From Acidobacteriota bacterium (GTDB lineage Bacteria; Acidobacteriota; Thermoanaerobaculia; Multivoradales; Multivoraceae), in assembly GCA_029263415.1 (NCBI GenBank), contig JAJCXN010000041.1, positions 267,338 through 331,337 of the forward strand: a stretch of 64,000 nucleotides of DNA. Reading direction: 5' to 3'. Positions within the stretch are counted from its first letter, which is position 1. Every line of letters begins with the position of its first letter. Below, piece by piece: positions 36,556 to 45,433 of the stretch. Position numbers and translations under genes: made by a program. The notes under the pieces were generated by a model, which saw nothing but the letters and a program-made list of their open reading frames with translations, had not been told where the DNA came from and ran no database searches.

Positions 36556-38009
36556 GCGCTGGTCTCCTGTGAGGCGCTGATTTCTTGGAGGAACTGCTGA
36601 AGCTTGCCCATGGCAGGCATTGCGTTGGCGCGCAGGCGTTCGAGTACTGGGCGCTTGGCGGGGTCGTTCTTGGCGTTACGCATGATCTGGCTAAAGCCAT
36701 CAAGACGATTGTTCAAGAGCCACTCGCGCAAGCCCTCTTCTTGCGCCCACATCGCCTGGTTCATCATGGTGGCGGCGACGCCGCGAATCCAGTCAGTGTC
36801 GTGATTGGGCAGTGGAACGACCCCGCAGATGCGGTTCTTGTCTCGGTCGATGTCGTAGGTGGCTTCGATGTGCGCGACGAAAGCGGCGCTAAAGATCGGT
36901 TGGTAGGACCGCACGGTCTGCGGGACGATTGTGTCGCCTTGAAAGATTGGTGCCTGGACGAGATTGCCGGCAGCGCTAGCGGAGCAGTCCACATGCAAGT
37001 GGTCTGGACCGGTTGGGATAGTGCCCTGATCGAGCACGATCTGGTTGAAGCCGAGGTGCTGGACTCGTCCCATACGGATAATGTTCTTGATTCGCCGAAG
37101 CTCGGTGAGTTCGGCTTGGCTAACGGTTGCTCCATGGAACATCTGGGGCCGGACGGCTTGGTCGATGCGGAGCAAGACCCCGGCCGCCTCAAGTCGATCG
37201 AACAGGTCGTAGATGGACTCAGCGCTGGCGATCGCTTCGGTTTGAGCGGCCAGGGTGCCGATGGAAGAATCAAAGAACTCGTCGGTCGGCTGGGTGTTCT
37301 TGCGATCAAGAAGCCAACCGTCGCGCGGCATGATCCAGCGAATGGTATCTGGATCGACGCCCATTTCGAGTAACCAGAGGCAGGCGTCGATGCCGGTTTT
37401 GCCTCCACCGATAACCACGATTCCGGCAGGGACTTTGGTGATCTTCGGTAGCTCGTTGAGCGCGTGAAACCAGGCCTCGGGCGCGATCTCGAAGCCCGGT
37501 GTGTGTGTCGAAGGTACGGTGGTCTTGAGGAAGGTTGCATCGACCGTCTTCTTGTGGACTTTCACCTGATGGGTGCGGCCGGTGGTTATCGACTTGAATT
37601 GGCCGTCGCCCAGGAACTCGCACATGGGAAAGTACTGAACGCGGCCCGAAGGTAGGAACTGATGGCGCATCACCTCATCGAAGTAGGCGCTGACTTCGGC
37701 GCCTGTCGCCAATTCGTAGAGCCCCTGGTTGAGTCCGGTTGGGTCCTTGCGGCCCTTGCTGAGTTCTCTGGAACTCACGCCATAAAAGGCTGACGGCTGG
37801 TGCAGTGTCACGAACGGGTAGGCGTCGTTCCAGTGGCCGCCTGGTTTGTGATGGTTGTCAACAATGATCAGGTTGGCGTCGGTCTCCGCAAGCATCGTGT
37901 CGGCGAAGGCCATGCCGACGGCACCGCACCCGACAATCAAGTAGTCAGTTTCTAGCGATACAGGTGCGAGGCCGTTAAGAGAGTCGAGAGGGCTCAAGTC
38001 AGTATCCAA
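36552..38009 (-). CDS. FAD/NAD(P)-binding oxidoreductase
   Basis: 485 aa from a TTG at 38009; AGGA lies about 10 bases upstream and no earlier ATG exists in frame. The N-terminal Rossmann motif DYLIVGCGAVGMAFADTM (residues about 22-39) binds FAD. HHKPGGHWNDAYPFVTLHQPS follows, as in flavin-containing monooxygenases. A second nucleotide-binding motif, VIVGGGKTGIDACLWL in form, lies at about 196-215. It is probably a flavin-dependent monooxygenase or related oxidase, substrate unknown. It is the middle gene of GST, FAD enzyme, DUF2855: 27 bases behind GST and overlapping DUF2855 by 4. Confidence 0.85.
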   Translation of the reverse strand: MDTDLSPLDSLNGLAPVSLETDYLIVGCGAVGMAFADTMLAETDANLIIVDNHHKPGGHWNDAYPFVTLHQPSAFYGVSSRELSKGRKDPTGLNQGLYELATGAEVSAYFDEVMRHQFLPSGRVQYFPMCEFLGDGQFKSITTGRTHQVKVHKKTVDATFLKTTVPSTHTPGFEIAPEAWFHALNELPKITKVPAGIVVIGGGKTGIDACLWLLEMGVDPDTIRWIMPRDGWLLDRKNTQPTDEFFDSSIGTLAAQTEAIASAESIYDLFDRLEAAGVLLRIDQAVRPQMFHGATVSQAELTELRRIKNIIRMGRVQHLGFNQIVLDQGTIPTGPDHLHVDCSASAAGNLVQAPIFQGDTIVPQTVRSYQPIFSAAFVAHIEATYDIDRDKNRICGVVPLPNHDTDWIRGVAATMMNQAMWAQEEGLREWLLNNRLDGFSQIMRNAKNDPAKRPVLERLRANAMPAMGKLQQFLQEISASQETSA

Positions 38010-38036
38010 TCTGCTGGTTCATCCTGCGGTCTGAGA

Positions 38037-38654
38037 TTAAGCGGACGCACTCGGACGTGCGGTCACTGCGGCGTGCCAGCGCCAAAGGGACGATAGGTCG
38101 TCGTCTGGTCGTAGCTCAACCAAGTTGGTCGCGAAGTCGATCACGCACAGGGCGGTGATGTCGACGATGGTAAACCGATCTGCGGCGAGGAATTCGTCGC
38201 GCGACAGTAGGTCGTTGAGTCGCCGGTAGAAGACTCGGGCGGCCGCCTCACCCTGGAGCTTTGCGGCGGGAATCTGTTCAAGGTCAGGCAAGAGCCCCGC
38301 TACCACTGGACCGTTGCGCCATGCGGCACCGATCGGCCCCAAGAGTTCGAACTCTAGCTGTCGACCAGCCGCCTCGATCAGTCCGAGTTCCTCAGCAGTT
38401 GCGCCCATTAGGTTGGGCTCCGGGTGTACCGCTTCAAGGTATCGGCAGATGGCGACCGATTCAGCAATACAGGTGCCGTTGTCGAGTTCAAGCACCGGTA
38501 TTTTTCCCGACGGGTTCTTGCCTAGGAACTCGGGTGTCTTGTGTTCGCCCGCGAACATGTTGACCTGTTCGAGCACGACGTCGATGCCCTTCTCAGCAAT
38601 GAAGATGCGGACACGCCTGGGGTTAGGGGCGCTGGTAGCGTCATATAGCTTCAT
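38037..38654 (-). CDS. glutathione S-transferase
   Basis: 205 aa. The ATG at 38654 (MKLYDATSAPNPRRVRIF) is the family's normal start; the frame is open upstream without support. The thioredoxin-like N-domain has the active-site region SAPNPRRVR, the cis-proline region GKIPVLEL and the glutathione-binding ESVAICRYLE (Glu-Ser). The all-helical C-domain follows, with FTIVDITALCVID (N-capping box). It is cytosolic. It is the first gene of a minus-strand unit with the FAD oxidoreductase and DUF2855 protein, so it may conjugate or isomerise an intermediate of that unit rather than serve general detoxification. Confidence 0.92.
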   Translation of the reverse strand: MKLYDATSAPNPRRVRIFIAEKGIDVVLEQVNMFAGEHKTPEFLGKNPSGKIPVLELDNGTCIAESVAICRYLEAVHPEPNLMGATAEELGLIEAAGRQLEFELLGPIGAAWRNGPVVAGLLPDLEQIPAAKLQGEAAARVFYRRLNDLLSRDEFLAADRFTIVDITALCVIDFATNLVELRPDDDLSSLWRWHAAVTARPSASA

Positions 38655-38710
38655 CTGGTGATCGTCCGTGTGCGAGGTGGGTGTGACTGCTGTTGAGCCC
38701 AAGACTCTCC

Positions 38711-38760
38711 AGGTTGGAAACTCCCGAGGTTTGGAAACTCCCTCAGTTTGGAAATGCAAT
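38711..38760. repeat. three-copy 16-18-bp tandem repeat
   Basis: Units AGGTTGGAAACTCCCG, AGGTTTGGAAACTCCCTC and AGTTTGGAAATGCAAT lie between the divergent GST and M20 genes. The third copy is degenerate. Such tandem sites in a divergent promoter region could bind a regulator, but no regulator is encoded nearby. Confidence 0.6.
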
Positions 38761-38880
38761 GGAATTCGGTCAGGCGCAGAGGTTAACCTGGCCATCGTCT
38801 CTGCCGGTGATGCGCGATCCTTCGTTTGCCAGACTCTTCAACTCTTCCTACGCTCAGCCTCTTTCATCGGAGCCCATTTC

Positions 38881-40029
38881 GTGAGCTCAGCAATCACCGC
38901 AGCCGTCGAGTTGCGCCACCGACTTCACCAGCACCCAGAACTTTCAGGGTACGAGGTTCAAACTGCTGCTGCGGTCAGCGAGTTCTTCGCAGCATTGACT
39001 CCGGATGAGTCCTGGCACGGTCTCGGCGGGCATGGCGTCGCGTTTGCTTTTGATGGCACAGGCCCCGGCCCCACATTACTCTTGCGCGCCGAACTCGACG
39101 CCCTGCCAATCAGCGAGCCAAATGAGCTCGCCTATCGCTCGCAACGTGCGGGCGTCGCGCACAAGTGTGGACACGATGGCCACATGGCCATTCTCGCGGC
39201 GCTAGCGGTGGAGTTGGCCGAGCGACGACCGAGCCGCGGTCGTGTGGTGTTGCTGTTTCAGCCCGCCGAAGAGACCGGTGCGGGTGCGCGGGCTGTCGTG
39301 CGAGACCCGCGTTTCGCCGAGATCGCGCCAGACTTTGTTTACGCTTTACACAACCTTCCTGGCCTTCCACTTGGCCAGATCGTGGTGCGTGAGCACACCA
39401 TGTGTTGTGCTTCGACCGGCATGATCGTGTCGCTGCATGGTCGCAGCGCCCACGCGGCACAGCCAGAGACCGGAATCAGCCCCGCCAACGCGATGTGTGC
39501 GTTGATCGCCATCGCTCAATCGCTGTCTGACCGTGTGGGTGTTGGCGAGGAACTGGCGTTCGCAACAGTGGTTGGCGCACGACTAGGAGACGCGGTGTTT
39601 GGCACCGCGCCTGATTCAGCCCAGGTCATGCTGACCCTCAGGGCTGAAACCGATGCAACACTAGAGCGCATGCAAGCTGAGCTCGAAGCACAAGCGACGG
39701 CGATCGTGAGAGCAGAAGGGCTCACGCATGACATCGCCTACCACGATGTGTTTCGCGCTACGACCAACTCTAGTGAGGCGGTCTCTCGTCTGCGCCGGGC
39801 AGTTGCCGGGATGCCGATAGTGGAGCTGGACCAACCACTGCGCTGGTCGGAGGACTTCGGTCGGTTCACCGCATTGGCCGAAGGTGCTCTGTTCGGTCTC
39901 GGAGCGGGCGAGCAGACGCCGGCCTTGCACGACGAAAACTATGACTTTCCGGACGCTCTGATCCCAGTTGGCGCGGAGGTATTTTCGAGGCTGGTCGAGT
40001 CGTGTCTTGGGGGAGCCAGAAGGCCGTGA
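38881..40029 (+). CDS. M20 family amidohydrolase (IAA-amino-acid / aminoacylase-like)
   Basis: 382 aa from the GTG at 38881, with GGAG 10 bases upstream; the frame opens at 38668 but homologous sequence begins at LRHRLHQHPELSGYE. The metal-binding motifs are intact: HKCGHDGHMA, QPAEETGAGA, ALHNLPG and the C-terminal HDENYDFPDALIP. The dimerisation domain is inserted at GRSAHAAQPETGISP. The enzyme hydrolyses N-acyl amino acids or related amides and is cytosolic, as no signal is seen. It is divergent from the GST unit and separated from the next gene by 144 bases. Confidence 0.92.
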   Translation: MSSAITAAVELRHRLHQHPELSGYEVQTAAAVSEFFAALTPDESWHGLGGHGVAFAFDGTGPGPTLLLRAELDALPISEPNELAYRSQRAGVAHKCGHDGHMAILAALAVELAERRPSRGRVVLLFQPAEETGAGARAVVRDPRFAEIAPDFVYALHNLPGLPLGQIVVREHTMCCASTGMIVSLHGRSAHAAQPETGISPANAMCALIAIAQSLSDRVGVGEELAFATVVGARLGDAVFGTAPDSAQVMLTLRAETDATLERMQAELEAQATAIVRAEGLTHDIAYHDVFRATTNSSEAVSRLRRAVAGMPIVELDQPLRWSEDFGRFTALAEGALFGLGAGEQTPALHDENYDFPDALIPVGAEVFSRLVESCLGGARRP

Positions 40030-40173
40030 GTGAACCGGTTCCGTGCGTCCTTCTTTTTGCCGGTCGAACGATGAGCAGGCGGCTCAAGTAGCCTCAGCTC
40101 TTTGCAAGCGAGTGCACCTGGTTTTAGGGTGCATTGCGAGGCGGCTCACCTGTCGGCAGGTACACTGGTCACC

Positions 40174-43014
40174 ATGGGTGGACATGATCATCGCGCTGTT
40201 GTCAGAACGTGCGTCGGTGTTCTCGCCCTGCTACTGGCACCGCCCCTGCTGCCCTGTTCGACCATTGCTAGTGACGCCGAGTTCTGGCTGGGCGCAGACG
40301 GTTTGGTGCACTGGTCGAGGGGGTGGGACCCAACGAATGCGGACCGTCCCTTTGGCTACGACTTCTTCGACCTGACGGCATCCAGTGCCGAACTCACGCT
40401 CAGGCCAGTTGCCGCCCCGTCGAGCCTCGGCTACAGCTCAGGGATCGTCGGCCGCACAGCAACGGATCAAACCTGGTGGAACATCTCCTGTGCTCGCAGC
40501 GATGCACGCCAAATCTGTAATCGCTTAGTTCTAACTAGCGCTGTGGGAACGGTGCTGGGGTGGGTGGCCAGCCATCCGCTCGACGACCTCTGGTTCGATG
40601 GAGACCGACTACACGCTCTTGCCACTCAGCCTGACCGAGGTTCGTACTATCGCCGCTCAGATCCCCAAGCGCCGCACACCGTCACATTGCTGAGTGCCAA
40701 GCCTCGCTCGCTCGAAGAGACGCGGGTAGTGCCTACTGATGGTGCCGTGATCCTTGACGGGTGGGAGGTGGCTTGGAGCACCACCCTCGACCTGCCAGAG
40801 CGCTCCTGGAACGACCGGCTTCGGATCATCGTTCGCGAACGCATCATCGGCTTCGTGCATAAGGATGATGAGACCGTGACCGTCGGTGTGTTCGACGCGC
40901 CGAGCGCGACTTCAACAGATGCAGCGGCAGCTCTGCGCTACCGCCGTACGTTTCCGCGCGCTCGTCACGGCCTCGCTACTACCAACTCCGGGGAGGTCGC
41001 CTTAGCGATGCCTCTAAGTCTCGCGCTGAGCAGCGACGGGAGGCTGGCGCTCAGCAACTGGACCTATCATTCAGACTGCTCGCACGATCGTTCTCCCGGC
41101 TTTGTGATCTTCTCACCAGAAGGCCAGGTCACAGCGGACGTACAAACCGAGTGGCGCACGTTCAACGTTGCTTTTGATGCAGCGGAACATCTAGCGGTGG
41201 ATCGCTCCGGGCGAATCGAACTTTACACAGCCACCGGTGAACTCGTTGAGGCTGCGCCATCTCATCCGCCTAAGTGGGACAAGCTCTACGAAGAGCAGGC
41301 CGAAAGAGCGCGGGCGCTAACCGCAGCGTCACCGATCGCCGAGTGGGCCGAGTTCTACAATTTCCTAGAGTCCAAGCAGGTGGCGGCCGACCTGTTGGTT
41401 CGAGAATGGCCGCGAGCCGAACCACTTCTGCAGGATGATCCCTGGTTGGATCTGGGCGCGCTCTTTTGCGCCGAACACGGCAGCGCGGCGCGCACTGCCG
41501 CCTTGACGCGTTTCGATGGAGCGGTGGGCCCGGGGAAACTGGCTTGGCTGTGGGTCATCGGCCAGTGTTTTCAGGAGGGGCCACCCTCGGCCATGGCGTT
41601 CGCCCGAGAACTGCTGGAGATCGAGGGCATGTCCGATGATCGACAGCTGCAACCGTTGCTCGAGAGATGGCTGCCCCGGGAAGCGGCAGGAGACTCCACA
41701 GTTTCCACCGATGCGTGGCAGCAAGCGGTCGCAGCGCGCGCCAGCGCCGATAGAAAGATCTGGGCCGGAGCGCGGGCAGCGAGAGCGCACCTCCTCGCCG
41801 ACTTTGACAACCAACGCGAGGCCCTCGCCAGTCACCTCCAAACCGGCCGTGCTCGAGGCGAGACCGCTCGAGCCATCTTGTTGGAAGCGCTGAGCGTGCA
41901 AGCTCAACCGTTCGGAGACCGGTCGGTCGTCAACTTGCGCCCGGCGTTGGAAGCGGCGGCGGATGCATGGCAGGACGCCGAGACGGAGAGCTTGCGCACC
42001 ACCGGCGACATTCTTCGGCTGGCTACAACTGGGTCGATCGACCCTGTTCGGGGAGTCGAATTGCTGCAGCTCGCAAAAAGCCTAGGGGACCTGCAACTGC
42101 TCACTGCTCTCGCTCTCGCCATCGCGATCCGGTCCCCCAACACCTCGACGGCCCTCTTCTTCGATGACTTCGACTACTCTGGCGTCGAGACTTCTGGGAT
42201 TCCCCGCGAACGGGTTCTCGAGTTCCTTCGCGTGCTTGCGCCGCACCCGGGGAGCGGCGATCCTTTCTTGTCGAGGTCAGTGCGTTCGGCGGCGTCGAAC
42301 GCACGGGTCGCGATCGCCCGCTCCTTGCAAGCTGACGGACGGGACTTCCTGTTTGATCAACTTGTTGCCGCCAATACGGCTGAGGAGCGGCGCGACGCGT
42401 TCAACCCGGTGGTGTTCTGGATGATGGACGCTCCCGGTGATTGGAGTGTGAAGCAACTCGGCACCTTGATCTCTGGTTTGCACTTCAGCGGTCGCTCGGG
42501 CGAGCCGGCCGTTCACCTCTTGAACTCGGTCAGCTTCGAATTCGACGCCGCACACCCCTTGGGGCAACTTGTTCGTAGGCGCTTCCGCGACCTCATCGAC
42601 CAGACCATCCGAGCCAAGTCAGGACAGTCTGATGAGACTGATCAGTCTCCCAATAGGCCCCCTTGGTTTCTCGATCAGCTATTCGGCTCTGGACCGAAGG
42701 AAGAAGATTCCCCCCTGTATGCGGTGCTCCAAGCTGAAGATCTCCGCGCTCTCCTGGGTGCCGAAGAGGACCTGGTTCCATGGCTCGCAGTGCTCTCGAA
42801 GACAGGCCCATGGCCAGCGATCGAGCCACAACTTGAACGCCTGTTGCAAAGCAACGCTTCCCTGATGGCGGCGGTGGTGCTGTCGTGGACTCAGAACGAA
42901 CGAGCTCGAGAGGTTTTGTTGACACTGCGGCAAGCAGAGTCTGTCTACCACCGCAGTCCGGAACTGCTAGAGGGTCTGCGCCGTTTTGGTCTTCTGTCCA
43001 AAAGCGACGGGTGA
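40174..43014 (+). CDS. large exported protein of unknown function
   Basis: 946 aa; the family is not recognised. The ATG at 40174 gives a signal peptide (VGVLALLLAPPLLPCSTIAS-D), possibly a lipoprotein with Cys near residue 27. Residues about 30-370 are beta-rich with no repeat motif strong enough to name. Residues about 375-946 are almost wholly alpha-helical, with Leu/Ala-rich segments about 35-45 residues long, like HEAT or TPR superhelices. There are two Cys pairs in the N-terminal half. No catalytic motif is visible. It has no operon partner: 144 bases upstream is the M20 gene, and the convergent DsbA-like gene lies 36 bases downstream. A scaffold or binding role is the simplest guess. 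Confidence 0.62.
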   Translation: MGGHDHRAVVRTCVGVLALLLAPPLLPCSTIASDAEFWLGADGLVHWSRGWDPTNADRPFGYDFFDLTASSAELTLRPVAAPSSLGYSSGIVGRTATDQTWWNISCARSDARQICNRLVLTSAVGTVLGWVASHPLDDLWFDGDRLHALATQPDRGSYYRRSDPQAPHTVTLLSAKPRSLEETRVVPTDGAVILDGWEVAWSTTLDLPERSWNDRLRIIVRERIIGFVHKDDETVTVGVFDAPSATSTDAAAALRYRRTFPRARHGLATTNSGEVALAMPLSLALSSDGRLALSNWTYHSDCSHDRSPGFVIFSPEGQVTADVQTEWRTFNVAFDAAEHLAVDRSGRIELYTATGELVEAAPSHPPKWDKLYEEQAERARALTAASPIAEWAEFYNFLESKQVAADLLVREWPRAEPLLQDDPWLDLGALFCAEHGSAARTAALTRFDGAVGPGKLAWLWVIGQCFQEGPPSAMAFARELLEIEGMSDDRQLQPLLERWLPREAAGDSTVSTDAWQQAVAARASADRKIWAGARAARAHLLADFDNQREALASHLQTGRARGETARAILLEALSVQAQPFGDRSVVNLRPALEAAADAWQDAETESLRTTGDILRLATTGSIDPVRGVELLQLAKSLGDLQLLTALALAIAIRSPNTSTALFFDDFDYSGVETSGIPRERVLEFLRVLAPHPGSGDPFLSRSVRSAASNARVAIARSLQADGRDFLFDQLVAANTAEERRDAFNPVVFWMMDAPGDWSVKQLGTLISGLHFSGRSGEPAVHLLNSVSFEFDAAHPLGQLVRRRFRDLIDQTIRAKSGQSDETDQSPNRPPWFLDQLFGSGPKEEDSPLYAVLQAEDLRALLGAEEDLVPWLAVLSKTGPWPAIEPQLERLLQSNASLMAAVVLSWTQNERAREVLLTLRQAESVYHRSPELLEGLRRFGLLSKSDG

Positions 43015-43050
43015 GCCACGCACCGGTCTGTATTCTCGAGATTGGGGCCG

Positions 43051-43776
43051 CTAGCTGTCGCGCTGATCTGACGGCGACAGCGATTGCCGCAACGCGTCGA
43101 GCAGCACGGGTATGGGCTGCGCGCCGGGAAGCGCCAACTGTCCGGCGATGAGGAAGAAAGGGACGCCGCTAACTCCCATTTTTTGGGCCGCCATCTCGTC
43201 GCTACGGACCTGGTCCGAGAACTCGTCGCCGCTCAGCACTGCTAAAGCACCGTTGCGATCAAGTCCAACCTCGGCTGCGAGCTTTGCAAGTTGATCGTGA
43301 TCAGAGATGGACAGCCCTTCGTGGAGGTAGGCCGTGAACAGCCGCTCCTTCATCTCGGTGGCACGGCCTGGCATCTCGGTGGCATGGCCTGGCATCTCGG
43401 TGGCATGGCCTGCCATCTCGGTGGCACGGCCTGATTGACCGGCCCACGCGACCAGCCGGTGGGCGTCGAAAGTGTTCGACGGGCGGATGCGATCGAAGCG
43501 AAGTTCGAGACCAGCGTCACGACCGAAGTCGACCATTCGGTCCACCATGGCCTGGCCGCCGTCGTGCGTGGTCCGGTACTTCTTGGCGAGGCGCTCTGCG
43601 TAGTCGATCTGCTCGGGTGCAATCTTGGATGCATGGGGGTTGAGCTCGAACGCGTGCCATCGTACGTGGGTGTGCACGCCGAGTTCCTCAAGAGCCCCTT
43701 CCAGGTTGCGTTTGCCTACCCAGCACCATGGACAGGCGATGTCGGACCAAATGTCGATCGTCAAGGGTTCGCTCAT
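43051..43776 (-). CDS. DsbA family (FrnE-like) thioredoxin-fold oxidoreductase with an inserted repeat
   Basis: 241 aa. SDIACPWCWVGKRNLE carries the redox CPWC (15-18), and the cis-Pro motif is MGVSGVPFFLI near 200. The helical insertion is of the FrnE/HCCA-isomerase type. There is no signal peptide, so it is cytosolic, unlike DsbA. The helical insertion contains four near-identical 7-residue units (AGRATEM, AGHATEM, PGHATEM, PGRATEM; about residues 115-142). They are encoded by a 21-bp minisatellite, so the frame is kept. Homologues of this family usually lack such a repeat. It lies between the 946-aa gene and the haem/copper gene and belongs to neither operon. Confidence 0.9.
   Translation of the reverse strand: MSEPLTIDIWSDIACPWCWVGKRNLEGALEELGVHTHVRWHAFELNPHASKIAPEQIDYAERLAKKYRTTHDGGQAMVDRMVDFGRDAGLELRFDRIRPSNTFDAHRLVAWAGQSGRATEMAGHATEMPGHATEMPGRATEMKERLFTAYLHEGLSISDHDQLAKLAAEVGLDRNGALAVLSGDEFSDQVRSDEMAAQKMGVSGVPFFLIAGQLALPGAQPIPVLLDALRQSLSPSDQRDS
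43351..43434. repeat. 21-bp minisatellite x4 inside the DsbA-like gene
   Basis: Four units of 21 bp at 43351, 43372, 43393 and 43414 differ from each other only at one or two bases per unit (CATCTCGGTGGCA(C/T)GGCCTG-). As 21 is a multiple of 3, expansion or loss keeps the reading frame. It encodes (A/P)G(R/H)ATEM repeats. Confidence 0.95.
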
Positions 43777-44056
43777 TGGTTGACTCTAGCGTCCCGGTCG
43801 CGATATGCGCTGTCGCGATAGAGGAACTCGGGGTTGTTGCTGCTCTTGGCTGGCGCCTGAAAGTGCGAGCTACCTCGCCGTGCATCGAGCCTTAGTTGTG
43901 CCCGATGGCAGCGAGTTGGGGTCAGTGGGCGGCCTTGTGGGTGTGTCTGCCGCTTCTTCAGCTACGGCTCCGAGCCGAGGTGAGGGTAGAATGGGCACAG
44001 ATTCCCCTCAGCTCGAACTGCGCACCGACGCGCAACATTCTCCAAAGGAAAACGCC

Positions 44057-45433
44057 ATGTCAGCTGCTCGCTACCTCGCTGTCCTCGTCGCGCTTTGTTT
44101 CACCGTGCCCGTGTGGTCAGCACCGCCGAGCAACTCGACTGACACCGGTGCGGTCACCTGGTCGGACGACATCGCGCCCTTGGTGTTCGAGAAGTGCGTG
44201 CGCTGTCATCGGCCTGGGCAAACCGCGCCCATGTCATTGCTCAGCTATGACGAGGCTCGTCCTTGGGCCAAGTCGATCAGGAACGTGACCACTGCGCGCA
44301 CGATGCCACCGTGGTTTGCTAATCCGAATCACGGTGCGTTTGTCGAGGATCCGACGCTGACGGACGCCCAGATTGAGATGCTGGGCAAGTGGGTCGAATC
44401 AGGCGCGCCAGCTGGCGACCTGGCCAAGGCTCCGCAGCCGCCGACCTTTACCACTGACTGGCAGATGGGTGACCCCGACGTGATCTTCACCATGGAGCCG
44501 TTCACGGTGACCGACGAAATGGAAGATCACTACCAGTGGGTGCAAGTCGAGAACCACCTGAGTGAGGATCGCTGGATCAAGTCGATGGAGGTGCACGCAA
44601 CGTTTGCTGAAGCCGTACATCACAACTTGACCTATCTCGGTCCTGGCGATGCCACCATTCAGAGCGTCAAGGGTGCCGGCCAGATCGACCTGGACTTCGT
44701 CAGCGGTTGGGGGCCTGGGGTTGAGCCTATGGTCTACCCGGAGGGCTATGGCAAGTTGTTGCCTGCTAACAGCACCGTGTTCTTTCAAATGCACTACCAC
44801 AAGACACCGGGCCCAGGCACTGGCGGCATTGACCAGACGTCGGTCGCTATGTCTTTCTATGATGAGAAGCCTGAGAACGTCATCGCCACGATGTGGATCG
44901 TTGATCCGATTCTCGACATTGCGCCCGGTGAGGCTGCCTATGCGTCGAGTTCATCCTTCACGGTGGAGCATGACGCCAAGCTGTTCAACTTCACACCGCA
45001 CATGCATTTGCGTGGCACGGCGATGCGCTTCACAGCCGAGCATCCGGATGGCAAAGAAGACGTCCTGCTCGATGTTGTCGACTACGACTTCAACTGGCAG
45101 CTGACGTACACGCCCACGGAACCCACGTTGATCCCCGCCGGGACCAAGATCTCAGTCGATGCGTTGTTTGATAACTCTGCTGACAATCCGCTCAATCCAG
45201 ATCCGACCATCCGAGTTCGGTTTGGCGAGAAGACCACCGACGAGATGATGGTGGGCTTCCTTCACTACAGCTATGTGGACCAGGAAGCACAAACGGATAT
45301 GCCGACCTTCTCGGTGCCTGAAGAGATGCGGCAGCAGACCGAGCAGATTCAGCGCATGCGCAAGCAGCAGCGCGAGCAAAAGCAGGCGGCTGAGGCAGAA
45401 GCAGGGGCAGAGGCAGGGGCGAAGCAGAACTGA
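44057..45433 (+). CDS. exported haem c / copper protein with PHM-like monooxygenase domain
   Basis: 458 aa. The ATG at 44057 has AAAGGAAAA upstream and starts a signal peptide (WSA-P, residue 21); the frame is open from 43805 without support. CVRCH at 47-51 is a c-type haem site, with TAPM or TMPPW supplying a distal Met. The rest resembles the copper-dependent ascorbate-type monooxygenases (DBH/PHM fold): paired His in AVHHNLTYL, MHYHKT and PHMHLRG, and a terminal Met-rich segment (DEMMVGFLHY). The tail is a Glu/Gln/Ala-rich low-complexity stretch. It may hydroxylate a periplasmic substrate with electrons passing through its own haem. Which substrate is unknown. Confidence 0.85.
   Translation: MSAARYLAVLVALCFTVPVWSAPPSNSTDTGAVTWSDDIAPLVFEKCVRCHRPGQTAPMSLLSYDEARPWAKSIRNVTTARTMPPWFANPNHGAFVEDPTLTDAQIEMLGKWVESGAPAGDLAKAPQPPTFTTDWQMGDPDVIFTMEPFTVTDEMEDHYQWVQVENHLSEDRWIKSMEVHATFAEAVHHNLTYLGPGDATIQSVKGAGQIDLDFVSGWGPGVEPMVYPEGYGKLLPANSTVFFQMHYHKTPGPGTGGIDQTSVAMSFYDEKPENVIATMWIVDPILDIAPGEAAYASSSSFTVEHDAKLFNFTPHMHLRGTAMRFTAEHPDGKEDVLLDVVDYDFNWQLTYTPTEPTLIPAGTKISVDALFDNSADNPLNPDPTIRVRFGEKTTDEMMVGFLHYSYVDQEAQTDMPTFSVPEEMRQQTEQIQRMRKQQREQKQAAEAEAGAEAGAKQN

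Noticed and set aside
36585-37373. Plus-strand open frame of 262 codons
   Set aside because: It is antisense to the FAD oxidoreductase gene, whose motifs and operon overlaps are clear.
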